A DNA stretch of 64,000 nt from Microbacterium oxydans (GCF_000956525.1 NZ_JYIW01000024.1:344689-408688); one strand, 5' to 3'; numbered from the stretch's first letter, positions 46,651 to 55,505 are shown. The notes: a model not told the origin generated them from the letters alone. Program-made: numbers and translations.

Positions 46651-46657
46651 TGGAGGT

Positions 46658-47632
46658 ATGAACAACTCCTCTGTTGACGGATCGGCGACGCGAGTCACCG
46701 CGCGGCCGGCATCCGTCGCCCTGACCGATGACCCCGTGGTACTCGAACTGCAGGCCGTCGAGCGCCACTTCGGCACCGGCGAGCGTCGCGTGCAGGCCGT
46801 CGACCGGGTGGATCTCGCCATCCGGCGCGGCGAGGTCGTCGCCCTGCTGGGACCGAACGGCGCAGGCAAGACGACGACGCTCGACATGCTGCTCGGACTC
46901 ACCGAGCCCAGCAGCGGCAGCGTCCGGGTGCTCGGCGTCACCCCGGAGCGGGCCACCTCGAGCGGAGCGATCGGCGCGGTGCTGCAGACCGGTGGACTGC
47001 TCGGCGACCTGACGGTGGGGGAGACGGTCCGTCTCATCGCCTCGCTGTACGGCAGGGAAGCGCTCGGCCGGGTGGATGACGTCATGGCGCGAGCCGACCT
47101 CGATCACCTCGCCCGCCGTCGGGTGTCGAAATGCTCTGGGGGCGAGCAGCAGCGGGTGAAGTTCGCGCTCGCGATGGTGTCAGACCCCGACATCCTCGTG
47201 CTCGATGAGCCCACCGCGGGGATGGACGTCACTGCACGCCGGCACTTCTGGGACGTGATGCGCGCCGACGCGGACGCGGGGCGGACGATCATCTTCGCCA
47301 CCCATTACCTCGAGGAGGCGGAGCAGTTCGCCCGCCGGACCGTCGTGATGCATCGCGGCACGGTCGTCGCGGATGCGCCGACGGCACTCCTGCGCGCCAG
47401 CCTGGGGGAGCGGACCGTCTCGGCGACGCTGGACACGGCATCCGATGAGCTCGTCTCGCTGCTGCGGAGCACCGACGGCGTGATCGATGTCCGGGTCGAC
47501 GGGGATCGGCTCAGCCTTCGTGCCACGGATTCGGATGCCGCCGCCCGCCTGCTCCTCGATGCCGGCGCGCATGACCTCGAGATCGCCGCCCCCACGCTCG
47601 AAACCGCCTTCACGGCCCTGACGGAGGACTGA
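46658..47632 (+). CDS. ABC transporter ATP-binding protein (DrrA/YvfR-like)
   Basis: This 324-residue ATPase has Walker A GPNGAGKTT (residues 65-73), the Q-loop AVLQTGGLLGDLTVGETV, the signature CSGGEQQRV, Walker B ILVLDEPTAGMD and switch FATHYLEEAE. A short C-terminal accessory domain follows, as in drug exporters of the DrrA class. It lies one base before its permease gene, with which it should form an ABC-2 exporter for an antibiotic, lipid or peptide. The first 28 residues are polar and probably disordered. Two palindromes lie before the gene, and a two-component system follows. Confidence 0.93.
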   Translation: MNNSSVDGSATRVTARPASVALTDDPVVLELQAVERHFGTGERRVQAVDRVDLAIRRGEVVALLGPNGAGKTTTLDMLLGLTEPSSGSVRVLGVTPERATSSGAIGAVLQTGGLLGDLTVGETVRLIASLYGREALGRVDDVMARADLDHLARRRVSKCSGGEQQRVKFALAMVSDPDILVLDEPTAGMDVTARRHFWDVMRADADAGRTIIFATHYLEEAEQFARRTVVMHRGTVVADAPTALLRASLGERTVSATLDTASDELVSLLRSTDGVIDVRVDGDRLSLRATDSDAAARLLLDAGAHDLEIAAPTLETAFTALTED

Positions 47633-47633
47633 C

Positions 47634-48389
47634 ATGCTCGTCTCACCCACCATGCTGCGCATCGAAGGCGTCCGCCAGCTGCGCAACCCCTACACGCTCG
47701 CGTTCACGCTGGCCATGCCGGTCGCGATGTACCTGCTGTTCGGCGCCGGAATGGGCTACGGCACCCTGTCGGCCGGCAACGGGAACGTCTCGTTCTACGT
47801 GATGACCTCGATGGCCGCGTACGGCACGGCCGTCGCGATGAGCTCGCTGACCTCGCTGGCTGCGACGGAGGCCAAGCAGGGGTGGGGTCGCCAGCTCGCG
47901 ATGACCCCGTTGACCACCCTCGGCTACGCGATGACCAAGCTGCTCACGTCCGTCGCGTTCGCCGCGCTGGCGCTGGTGGCGGTGTTCACCGCCGGCATGA
48001 TGACCGGGGCCCACGTCGATGACGCCTGGCGCTGGGTCGCGACGGCGGGCATCGTCCTCGGCCTCGGCCTCATGTACGGACTGTTCGGGCTCGGCGTCGG
48101 GCTGTTCTTCAGCTCGGACTCGGCGGCGGCCCTCGCCTCGATCTCGATGACGTTCTTCGCGTTCTTCGGCAACGTGTTCATGCCGCTCGACGGGATGATG
48201 CTCGACATCGCCCGTTTCACGCCGCTCTACGGTTTCGTGGCCCTGAGCCGCTGGCCGCTCACCGAGGGGGTGCTCACGACCGGACAGACGGATCAGCTGT
48301 GGATGCTGTTCCTCAACGTCGCCGTCTGGCTCGCCCTGTTCGCGCTGTTGGTGATGATGGGCATGAAGCGCTCGCGGGCGCGGCAGTAG
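47634..48389 (+). CDS. ABC-2 type exporter permease
   Basis: This 251-residue permease has six membrane helices, beginning with RQLRNPYTLAFTLAMPVAMYLLFGAG and including the ABC-2 features TPLTTLGYAMTKLL and FAFFGNVFMPLDGM. It has GGAGG upstream within the end of the ATPase gene. With the ATPase it forms a two-gene exporter like YvfRS of Bacillus. The order exporter, sensor kinase, response regulator is a known arrangement in which the kinase system controls the exporter. Confidence 0.92.
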   Translation: MLVSPTMLRIEGVRQLRNPYTLAFTLAMPVAMYLLFGAGMGYGTLSAGNGNVSFYVMTSMAAYGTAVAMSSLTSLAATEAKQGWGRQLAMTPLTTLGYAMTKLLTSVAFAALALVAVFTAGMMTGAHVDDAWRWVATAGIVLGLGLMYGLFGLGVGLFFSSDSAAALASISMTFFAFFGNVFMPLDGMMLDIARFTPLYGFVALSRWPLTEGVLTTGQTDQLWMLFLNVAVWLALFALLVMMGMKRSRARQ

Positions 48390-48405
48390 CGGCGGACGAC
48401 GACAG

Positions 48406-48411
48406 TAGGTT
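48406..48411 (+). promoter_or_regulatory. -10 box TAGGTT, leaderless promoter of the sensor kinase gene
   Basis: TAGGTT occupies -12 to -7 of the ATG at 48418, in the 28-bp gap after the permease gene. Confidence 0.55.
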
Positions 48412-48417
48412 GGACGG

Positions 48418-49668
48418 ATGACGCAGCGATCGAAGCGAGAGACCTCGGAAGCATCCGGGGGCTCTGGCGACGTCTCTCGCGACGCGGCTCGGGATGCGGC
48501 GGGATTCGCTGCCGCGGGAGTGCCGCCGGCAGCGTGGGCGGCCCCTGGCGCCCGGAGCGCTCGTGCCACCGGCAAGGATCCGTGGGCGCGGTTCGGCTGG
48601 CTGATGGCCGTGATCTGGCTCGTCTTCCTCGTCTACCCGGTGATCGCACTGCTGCGATCCGAGGCACAGCTCGTGTGGGTGGTGGTCGGATGGGTCGCGC
48701 TCGTGGCATTCGTCGTGCTGTACGTCACCGGCTTCATGCACGGCATGCGCGGCGGCGGAGGCCTCGGGCGCACGCCGTCGACGCGGCAGTGGCTCACGTT
48801 CGTCGCCCTCATCGTGTGCGTCCTGCTCTCGGTGCCGGCGGAGGGCGGATCGGCGCTCAGCTTCCTCCCGTTCATCATGTCGTTCGCCTCGTACGGGCTC
48901 ACCCGGATCTGGCATTGGATCACCACCGTCACCGCGGTCGCGCTCACGGCAGCCTGCGTGTTCCTGCTCCCTGGCGGCATTGACTACCTCTCGGTCCTGG
49001 CGATCGTCGCGCTGCTCGGTGCGGTGAACACCGTGTCGACGTGGCTCATCCTTCGTTCCGCCGAGGCAGAGCGGCTGGGCCTCGAACTGGCGACCAGCGA
49101 GGGGCGCGAAGCGGTGGCTCGCGACGTGCACGATCTGATCGGGCACTCGCTGACGGTCGTCGGGCTCAAGGCGCAGCTGGTGCGTCGGCTCATGGACTCC
49201 GACCCGGAGCGTGCCAAGGCAGAGCTCGCCGACATCGAGCGGCTCACGGCAGAGGCGATCGCCGGGGTGCGCTCGACCGTGTCCGGCGCCAGGGCGACCA
49301 CACTCGTGGAGCAGCTGGCCTCATCGCGGGACTCGCTCCGTGCGGCTGAGATCGAGTTGCAGGTCGAGGGGGAGCCGAGCGCGCTGTCGCCGGTGCAGGC
49401 GATCACCGCGAGCTGGATCCTCCGAGAGGCCACGACCAACACCCTCCGGCATGCGCGTGCGCACTCGGTGCGAGTGCAGCTGTCGCCGGGCCGGATGGCG
49501 GTCGAGGACGACGGCGTGGGTATCGGCACGAGCGCTGGCGACGGAGTCGACGGCGGGAACGGCATTCGCGGTATGCGCGAGCGGGCTGCGGCGGCGGGGG
49601 CCGCGCTGGCACTCGGAGCGGCCGATGCCGATGGCGGCGTGGGGACGCGCGTGGAGGTGCGCTGGTGA
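48418..49668 (+). CDS. Sensor histidine kinase, NarL/DesK (HisKA_3) type
   Basis: This 416-residue membrane kinase has about 54 disordered N-terminal residues, then five membrane helices (about 58-210) with very short external loops, so it senses within or near the membrane. The dimerisation helix holds the phosphorylated His238 in ARDVHDLIGHSL. The ATPase domain shows REATTNTLRHA (N-box), VEDDGVGIG (G1) and GNGIRGMRERA (G2). It overlaps its response-regulator gene by four bases. It may respond to membrane stress or to the exporter's substrate. It has its own leaderless-type promoter. Confidence 0.93.
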   Translation: MTQRSKRETSEASGGSGDVSRDAARDAAGFAAAGVPPAAWAAPGARSARATGKDPWARFGWLMAVIWLVFLVYPVIALLRSEAQLVWVVVGWVALVAFVVLYVTGFMHGMRGGGGLGRTPSTRQWLTFVALIVCVLLSVPAEGGSALSFLPFIMSFASYGLTRIWHWITTVTAVALTAACVFLLPGGIDYLSVLAIVALLGAVNTVSTWLILRSAEAERLGLELATSEGREAVARDVHDLIGHSLTVVGLKAQLVRRLMDSDPERAKAELADIERLTAEAIAGVRSTVSGARATTLVEQLASSRDSLRAAEIELQVEGEPSALSPVQAITASWILREATTNTLRHARAHSVRVQLSPGRMAVEDDGVGIGTSAGDGVDGGNGIRGMRERAAAAGAALALGAADADGGVGTRVEVRW

Positions 49669-50294
49669 CCGCATCGGATGCCGCCGGCGAGATCAGCCTG
49701 CTGATCGCCGACGATCAGGCGCTCGTGCGCGGTGCCCTCGGGGCGCTGCTCGAACTCGAGTCCGACCTGACCGTGGTCGGCATGGCATCAGACGGGGCGG
49801 AAGCGGTGCAGCGTGCGGCCGAGCTGCGGCCGGACGTGTGCCTGATGGACATCCAGATGCCGGGTATGGACGGCGTCGAGGCGACGCGACGCATCCGTGA
49901 GGCGAGCCCTGCCACCCGGGTGCTGATCGTGACGACATTCGCGCGTCCCGGGTATCTGCGCGCGGCACTGGATGCCGGTGCGAGCGGGTTCATCGTCAAG
50001 GACACCCCTGCCGAGCAGCTGGCCGAGGCTGTCCGTCGAGTGCGGTCGGGGCTGCGGGTGCTGGATCCCGTGCTCGCCGCCGACAGCCTGTTCGACGGGG
50101 CGAACCCCCTGAGCGACCGTGAACGACAGGTGCTGCGGCTCGCGGCGGACGGGCGTGCTGCGCCGTCGATCGCCGCCGAGGTGTTCCTCTCGGCGGGGAC
50201 CGTGCGCAACCATCTCTCTGCTGCGATCGGGAAGACCGGGGCTGCGAATCGGGCGCAGGCGGTGCGGATCGCCCTCGACAAGGGCTGGATCTGA
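49665..50294 (+). CDS. Response regulator, NarL/LuxR family
   Basis: This 209-residue regulator has a receiver domain with the acidic pair Asp16-Asp17, phosphoacceptor Asp62 in VCLMDIQMPGMDG and the conserved Lys in FIVKDTP. A LuxR-type helix-turn-helix follows (LSDRERQVLRLAADG, FLSAGTVRNHLSAAIGKTG). The GTG start overlaps the kinase stop (GTGA). Its targets may include the exporter genes upstream and the palindromes at 46580-46650, although neither palindrome is proven to be its site. Confidence 0.95.
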   Translation: MTASDAAGEISLLIADDQALVRGALGALLELESDLTVVGMASDGAEAVQRAAELRPDVCLMDIQMPGMDGVEATRRIREASPATRVLIVTTFARPGYLRAALDAGASGFIVKDTPAEQLAEAVRRVRSGLRVLDPVLAADSLFDGANPLSDRERQVLRLAADGRAAPSIAAEVFLSAGTVRNHLSAAIGKTGAANRAQAVRIALDKGWI

Positions 50295-50405
50295 CGGCAT
50301 CGCGGAACGGTCGTCTGCAGACCTGAACCGGCCTGGTGCGATGTCGGTGGCGCGGCGTACCGTGAACGCGGATGGGTCGACGGTGCCCACCAGGAGGAGT
50401 GCGCG

Positions 50406-50780
50406 ATGGACTGGAAGATCGAACTCATCTTCGTGCCGGTGGCTGATGTCGACAGGGCGAAGGACTTCTACGTGAAGATCGGTTTCAACGCCGACCACGA
50501 CCAGACGCCGGTCGAGGGGCTGCGCTTCGTGCAGATGACCCCGCCGGGCTCCGCCTGCTCGATCGCGTTCGGCACCGGTCTCGGGATCGAACTCGAGCCT
50601 GGGCAGCAGAACACGATCCAGGTCGTCGTGCCGGATGCCGATGAGGCGCTCGCGCACCTGCGCGGTGTCGGGGTCGAGGCGAACGGTGTGGAAGACCTCG
50701 ACTGGGGCCGGTTCGTGACCTTCGACGACCCCGACGGCAACACCTGGACGCTGCAGCAGCTGCCTGACTACGGCGCCTGA
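50406..50780 (+). CDS. VOC (glyoxalase/bleomycin-resistance) family protein
   Basis: This 124-residue single-module VOC protein has ELIFVPVADVDRAKDFYVKIGF at the N-terminus and FDDPDGNTWTLQQ at the C-terminus, the two halves of the beta-alpha-beta module. Such proteins bind a metal or a small ligand and act as isomerases, lyases or resistance factors; the exact role is unknown. CAGGAGGAG precedes the ATG. Its last 13 bases overlap the end of another VOC gene on the opposite strand. Confidence 0.9.
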   Translation: MDWKIELIFVPVADVDRAKDFYVKIGFNADHDQTPVEGLRFVQMTPPGSACSIAFGTGLGIELEPGQQNTIQVVVPDADEALAHLRGVGVEANGVEDLDWGRFVTFDDPDGNTWTLQQLPDYGA

Positions 50781-51199
50781 GACGGGAGCGCGTCTGCGTC
50801 GTCTGCTGCCTCGTGGTCTGCGACGATCTCGACTTTGAAGCCGGCGGCGTTCTCGAGCCAGCCGGCGTAGTGCTGGGCGCCACCGGCGTGCGGATACCGC
50901 TCGCTGTACAGCTGCGCCCAGCCGTGGTCCGATGCGCTCTCCATGATCGCGTCGACCTCGGTGCGGGAGCCTCCGCGGAACGCCAGGTGGTTGAGGCCAG
51001 CTCGGCGGCGGTCGTGCACCGGATCGGACAGGTTCGGCGACAGCGTGAACGTCAGGTATGCGTCGCCCGCGGACCACGACTGCCCGTCTGGCCATTCGGA
51101 GTCCAGGACGAACCCGAGCTGCTGCAGCAGCCAGCCCCAGTCGGTGCGTGCCTCTGCGAGGTTCGCGATCCACAATTCGACGTGATGAAAACCTGGCAT
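50768..51199 (-). CDS. VOC-family protein (second, convergent)
   Basis: This 143-residue VOC protein starts with GFHHVELWIANLAEARTDWGWLLQQLGF and contains AGLNHLAFRGGSRTEVDAI and a late GWLENAAGFKVEIVADHE, which carries the last metal-position Glu. The start is the ATG at 51199; CAGACT at -12 to -7 is close to the TANNNT pattern but lacks the first T. It overlaps the other VOC gene tail to tail, so the two are not an operon and seem only distantly related. Confidence 0.88.
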   Translation of the reverse strand: MPGFHHVELWIANLAEARTDWGWLLQQLGFVLDSEWPDGQSWSAGDAYLTFTLSPNLSDPVHDRRRAGLNHLAFRGGSRTEVDAIMESASDHGWAQLYSERYPHAGGAQHYAGWLENAAGFKVEIVADHEAADDADALPSQAP

Positions 51200-51300
51200 C
51201 GTCCGAGTCTGGCAGGTGATCGGAGCGCCAACGCGCACCTCCTGCAACGCACTGCCCGATGAGTTCGTGGAGCTACCCGGTGCATGCATGGTTGAGTCCG

Positions 51301-51360
51301 CGGACTGCCCGGTGAGCGTGTGGACTAGCCGGTGAGTGCGTGGACTATCCGGTGAGTGCG
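51301..51360. repeat. 20-bp tandem repeat (three units)
   Basis: Three units of 20 bp with consensus TGGACTANCCGGTGAGTGCG run from 51301 to 51360. The array crosses the end of the DUF222/HNH gene, whose stop codon (51345-51347) is inside the third unit. Confidence 0.85.
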
Positions 51361-52859
51361 TGGGTGAGTGCGGGTTGTGGGGTGCGCCATCGGCGTGCGG
51401 GGTCCCACCAGGCGGGCCCGCGGACCTGCGGTGTGCCGTTGCCCATGCGGATCTCCCACCCTGATGTGTCGAGGGTGCGGTGATGGTGCCAACACAACGC
51501 GACACCATTGTCCGTATGTGTCGGTCCGCCTCTGGCGTGTTCGTGCACATGGTGGATCTCGCACCAGGACGCGCGCACGTGGCACCCGGGGATCAAGCAT
51601 TCCTTGTCGCGGAGGGTGATCGCCCTGCGTTTGTGGGTGGTGAAGATGCGGTCGGTGGTACCGATGCCGATGATGCGGCCTTCGGGGTCGAACAGCACGC
51701 GTTGGATCGTTCCCCCACACGCGGTGTGCCGGGCGGTCGCGACAGAGACGGGGGTATCGACCCCGTCCACATGCGCCCACCCGCGACCGGTCGCATAGTC
51801 CTCCGCTGTCACCGACACGAGCAACGTCGGCGCCGCCCCACCCAGCTTCGGCGTCTCATCATGACGGGCGGCAATGCCGATGATCGCCGCGAACGCATCA
51901 TGCTGCTTCTGCGGCCGGGTGCGGGTGTCGACCATCCCACCCGGATCACCCGACGGCAACACGTCATCATCACCCCGCTCATCACTGCCCCGCGCATACC
52001 CGCCACCCGCTGTGGTGGCATCCGCGGTGTCGCCGGATGGCACGAACCGCACCCCGGGCACCGGTGGCCCGTCGACTTTCGGGTTCAAGTACGCGTCGAA
52101 CTGCCGTTGCAATGCTCCCGCGGTCTCGGGGAGCAGGTCACCGTGGATCGGGACCAGGCCATGCTTGGCAGGCCCGAACCGGATCCCCCGCCCACGCATC
52201 GCAAGCTCCTCCGCCGGCTCCGCCCCGTCGGGGTCGAGGTACGCCATGATCACCCGGGCATAGGTCCGCAGATCCTCCGGCGTCGCCGGCGGCCCGCTCT
52301 CCTGCGCAGCCGCATCCGGATCAGCGGGAGCATCCTCCTCGTCGACTGCGACCATCCCCCGTGCAAGTGCCGCGAGCTGGGCATCCGCCCGCCACCGCAA
52401 CGCCTCACTCACCCGCCGTTGTGCGGCATCCACCGGGCCGACCGCCGCCAACAGTCCCGACACACCGATCGTCCCGTCCAGCAGCGCCTCCCGCAACCGT
52501 GGCCACCGCGCCTGCTGCCATCCGCCCGATGACAGGTCCACCTCCCGGAACACCGACGACGCGGCCTTCACCACCCGCCCCGCCCCGGACGCGTCCACTC
52601 GCAGCACCCGCTGCAACAACTCGCTCATCGTCCGGCATCCGAACAGCCCACAGAACGCCGGATCCCCCGACCCCGAAGGCCGAGCGGGCACCGACGCGAC
52701 TGTCTCCACGACCACCGCATCCACCCGCTGCTGCGCCGCACCAGCGAGCCGCAACACCCGCATCTTCGCGTCATCCGACAGGAGACCGAACGCATCCTCG
52801 GACAGCACCAGATCCAGGTCGGCGACGACCCGCTCCAAGGCTTCCTCAGTGCTGTTCAT
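51345..52859 (-). CDS. DUF222 / HNH-endonuclease protein (13E12 repeat family)
   Basis: This 504-residue protein has an N-terminal helical DUF222 domain (to about residue 330) and a C-terminal HNH nuclease domain: CLIPGCHVRASWCEIHHVHE and ALCWHHHRTLDTSGW, with two Cys and several His that bind zinc and catalyse. Members occur in many near-identical copies per actinobacterial genome and behave like mobile or recombining elements, but their function is unknown. GGAGG precedes the ATG. The tail ALTHALTG is encoded partly by a 20-bp tandem repeat. Confidence 0.92.
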   Translation of the reverse strand: MNSTEEALERVVADLDLVLSEDAFGLLSDDAKMRVLRLAGAAQQRVDAVVVETVASVPARPSGSGDPAFCGLFGCRTMSELLQRVLRVDASGAGRVVKAASSVFREVDLSSGGWQQARWPRLREALLDGTIGVSGLLAAVGPVDAAQRRVSEALRWRADAQLAALARGMVAVDEEDAPADPDAAAQESGPPATPEDLRTYARVIMAYLDPDGAEPAEELAMRGRGIRFGPAKHGLVPIHGDLLPETAGALQRQFDAYLNPKVDGPPVPGVRFVPSGDTADATTAGGGYARGSDERGDDDVLPSGDPGGMVDTRTRPQKQHDAFAAIIGIAARHDETPKLGGAAPTLLVSVTAEDYATGRGWAHVDGVDTPVSVATARHTACGGTIQRVLFDPEGRIIGIGTTDRIFTTHKRRAITLRDKECLIPGCHVRASWCEIHHVHEHARGGPTHTDNGVALCWHHHRTLDTSGWEIRMGNGTPQVRGPAWWDPARRWRTPQPALTHALTG

Positions 52860-53068
52860 ACCTCCGATTCAACCCGGGACCACCGACATTCAGACCCCGA
52901 AAACCCCAGACCAAACCAATATTCCGGAATGCAATTGAACGGTGCCTCCCTCATTTCGTAACCGTCGCCCAGCTCTGCACCCCACCCCAGTTCACCCCGA
53001 CGCCACTCCCCGGTCACGTGCGGCTCCTAGCATCGCGAGGCATTCGCACTTCGAAAGGACCTGCCGTC
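52860..53068. other. 209-bp gap between divergent genes
   Basis: It holds the promoters of the DUF222/HNH gene and of the secreted phosphoesterase gene. The 52910-52945 part is AT-rich (CCAATATTCCGGAATGCAA). A single GTTCACCCCGAC (about 52990-53001) loosely resembles a PhoP half-site, too weak to call. Confidence 0.5.
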
Positions 53069-54994
53069 ATGACCTCCGCTTTCCGCCGATCACGGAGGGG
53101 CCTGCTGGCACTCCTTGGAGCCGGCATCGCCCTCGCCGGCGGGCTCGTCGCCCCCGCAGCGTACGCAGCCGACTCCTCGCTCACACTCGACGCCGCCAGC
53201 ATCAGCAGCGACCAGACCGTCACGATCTCGTTCGACGCCGGCGACGCCGTGCATGATCGCAACTGGGTCGGGATCTACCGCGACGGCGCGACGCCGGGTG
53301 GACCGGCATCCCTCGACTGGCGCTATGTGCCGCAGGCGAGCGGCGAACTCACCTGGGGGCCCTCGAACCGCGACGGCTGGAGCCGCAACACGGCCACGAT
53401 CGATGCCGGCGAGTACGACGTCTACCTGCTCGAGGACGATGGCTACGGCGTGCTCGCCGGTCCGATCGACCTCACCGTGACCGCGGCCGAGACAGAGCCG
53501 CCACGACCGCCGGCAGTGCCGAAGCCCGAGGTCGACGGGGTGAGCGGACTCAACGTGCTGACCTTCAACGTCTGGCACGGCGGCACGCAGGTCGCCGACG
53601 GCGCGCAGCAGATCGCAGACGTCATCCAGCAGACCGACGCCGACGTCACCTTCCTGCCGGAGGTCGGTCAGGCCCCGCAGCAGGTCGCCGCGTTGCTCGG
53701 TTATCAGCACCTCACGGCGACCGACACCGGGATCGTGTCGCGCTACCCGATCGTGTCCACCGGCACGGTGGGGAAGTGGTGGTCGAAGGCCGTGATCGAC
53801 GTGAACGGCACCGAGGTCGTCGTCTACGGCGGACACCTCGAGTACCGCTGGTACACGACCTACCTGCCGCGCGGCTACGGCGGCGAGATCCACGGCGACT
53901 GGCCTCCCGGATGGAACACCTGGAACAAGCTCGACGCCCCGGTCACGGATGTCGAGGCGATCCTCGCGGCGAACGAGCAGTCGGGACGCCCCGCGACCGC
54001 GGCCGACCTCGTCGCCGACATCGCCGCCGAGCGCGGAGCCGGTCGTATCGCGGTCGTCGGCGGAGACTTCAACGAGCCACCGGCGCAGGACTGGACGGCT
54101 GCCACCGCCGATCTGTTCGACCACAACGGCGTCGTGATCCCGTGGCAGACCACGCAGACCCTCCTCGACGGCGGACTGGTCGATGCGTTCCGCACCGTGC
54201 ATCCGGACCCCGCCGCCAACCCCGGATTCACCTGGCCATCCGACAACGCGCTGTTCCCGACATCGTCGCTCACCTGGGCGCCGGAAGCCGACGAGCGCGA
54301 CCGCATCGACTACATCTTCGCGACGCCCGATGCACGCCTCACGATCGACGGCGCATCGGTCGTCGGCCCGCAGTCGACGATCGTGCGGAACGAACGCGTG
54401 GTCGACGACAGCGCGGACGAGATCTTCACGCCGGATGCGGTCTGGCCGTCCGACCACAAGGCGGTCGTCGCGAACTTCAGCATCTGCGACGGCGGATGCT
54501 CCACGCCCGAGCCGGTCGAGCCCGTCGTGACGGTCGACGCGGCATCCGTCGCCGCCGGCGGTCAGGTCACGATCTCGGGCACCGGCTTCGGAGCGGATGC
54601 TGCGCTGCGGATCGAACTGCACTCCGACCCGGTCGTGCTCGGCACCGCGACGGCGGATGCTGCGGGCGCGTTCCGCACCTCGGTGACGATCCCTGTCGCC
54701 ACCGAACCCGGCGCGCACCGCATCGTCGTGGTCGGCCCAGGCGACGTCACGGTCTCAGCAGCGCTCACTGTGACGGCAGCGGCCGATGGAGGCGTCGACA
54801 CACCCGGCACCGGCGGCACGCCCGGCACCGAGAACGCCGGCACCGGCGGCACGGGCGCAAGCGGACAGACGGGTGCGAGCGATCCGCTCGCCGCGACCGG
54901 CGCAGACAGCATGCCGTTCGTCCTGACGGCGGTCGCGTTGCTCGGGGCGGGACTCCTGCTCGTCGTGCTGCGCCGCCGCCGAGGCGCGCAGTAG
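53069..54994 (+). CDS. Secreted, wall-anchored endonuclease/exonuclease/phosphatase-family protein
   Basis: This 641-residue exported protein starts with an Arg-rich signal peptide ending near APAAYAAD. Residues about 35-140 form a beta domain. The endonuclease/exonuclease/phosphatase fold follows (about 155-480), with LNVLTFNVWHGG, TFLPEV, VVYGGHLEYR, VVGGDFNEPP and the final DHKAVVANF, which carry the Asp, Glu, Asn and His of the active site. An immunoglobulin-like repeat with SGTGFGADAALRIELHS comes next. A Gly/Thr-rich spacer leads to the sorting signal LAATGA, a membrane helix and RRRRGAQ. It should sit on the cell surface and cleave nucleic acids or phosphodiesters. AAAGGA precedes the ATG; the Pro-rich upstream extension of the frame is not coding. 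Confidence 0.9.
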   Translation: MTSAFRRSRRGLLALLGAGIALAGGLVAPAAYAADSSLTLDAASISSDQTVTISFDAGDAVHDRNWVGIYRDGATPGGPASLDWRYVPQASGELTWGPSNRDGWSRNTATIDAGEYDVYLLEDDGYGVLAGPIDLTVTAAETEPPRPPAVPKPEVDGVSGLNVLTFNVWHGGTQVADGAQQIADVIQQTDADVTFLPEVGQAPQQVAALLGYQHLTATDTGIVSRYPIVSTGTVGKWWSKAVIDVNGTEVVVYGGHLEYRWYTTYLPRGYGGEIHGDWPPGWNTWNKLDAPVTDVEAILAANEQSGRPATAADLVADIAAERGAGRIAVVGGDFNEPPAQDWTAATADLFDHNGVVIPWQTTQTLLDGGLVDAFRTVHPDPAANPGFTWPSDNALFPTSSLTWAPEADERDRIDYIFATPDARLTIDGASVVGPQSTIVRNERVVDDSADEIFTPDAVWPSDHKAVVANFSICDGGCSTPEPVEPVVTVDAASVAAGGQVTISGTGFGADAALRIELHSDPVVLGTATADAAGAFRTSVTIPVATEPGAHRIVVVGPGDVTVSAALTVTAAADGGVDTPGTGGTPGTENAGTGGTGASGQTGASDPLAATGADSMPFVLTAVALLGAGLLLVVLRRRRGAQ

Positions 54995-55018
54995 ATCGCA
55001 CACGAGCACCCACGCGCC

Positions 55019-55056
55019 GTGCAGGCCGACGAGTCACTGCGACCGTCGGCCTGCAC
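55019..55056. terminator. Bidirectional terminator hairpin
   Basis: GTGCAGGCCGACG (55019-55031) and CGTCGGCCTGCAC (55044-55056) form a perfect 13-bp stem between the convergent phosphoesterase and Nudix genes. Confidence 0.82.
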
Positions 55057-55070
55057 GATGGCATGGAGGG

Positions 55071-55505
55071 TCAGCGACGGGTGAGCTCCAGCAGCAGCTC
55101 GGTCGCGCCGTCGGGGAACAGCACCTGTCGTCCATCGATGATGTCGGAGATCCGTACCCATCGCACCGGGCTGCCCTCGTCGAGCACGTGCAGCTCCGCG
55201 TCCAGCGCCACCGCATCCAGCGCCAGCGAGTTCACCGCGTAGATGTGCGCGATCTCATGCCCTGGCTCGCCCTCGTACGTGAAGATGTTCTCGCGGATGC
55301 CGAGCAGCTCGACCGCCTCGAGCTCCACGCCGAGCTCCTCCACGAACTCACGACGCAGCGCGTCGACGGCGAGTTCGCCGAACTCGATCCCGCCGCCGAT
55401 CGCACGCAGGAACTCGAGATCCCGCGCGCGGTCCGTCCCGGACAACGCGAGCACGTGCCCGTCCTTGATCGGGAGGCCGACGGCGATGTTCCGGATGGCA
55501 GGCAT
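55071..55505 (-). CDS. Nudix hydrolase (second)
   Basis: This 144-residue Nudix protein carries the box GGGIEFGELAVDALRREFVEELG, matching Gx5Ex7REUXEEXGU. A nearby NIFTYEGEPGHEIAHIYAV segment recalls Nudix enzymes acting on nucleoside diphosphate derivatives. The exact substrate is unknown. The ATG at 55505 has TAGCCT at -12 to -7, a leaderless arrangement; a TTG one codon earlier is possible. It is convergent with the secreted phosphoesterase and follows the thiamine-diphosphate enzyme gene on the same strand after 27 bp. Confidence 0.9.
   Translation of the reverse strand: MPAIRNIAVGLPIKDGHVLALSGTDRARDLEFLRAIGGGIEFGELAVDALRREFVEELGVELEAVELLGIRENIFTYEGEPGHEIAHIYAVNSLALDAVALDAELHVLDEGSPVRWVRISDIIDGRQVLFPDGATELLLELTRR

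Noticed and set aside
51345..52859. HNH protein as a homing endonuclease inside an intron or intein
   Set aside because: It is a free-standing gene with a DUF222 domain and normal ribosome-binding site and does not interrupt another gene.
52361..53068. Pro/Thr/Arg-rich N-terminal extension of the secreted phosphoesterase
   Set aside because: It is antisense to the DUF222/HNH gene, and a proper signal peptide with ribosome-binding site begins at 53069.
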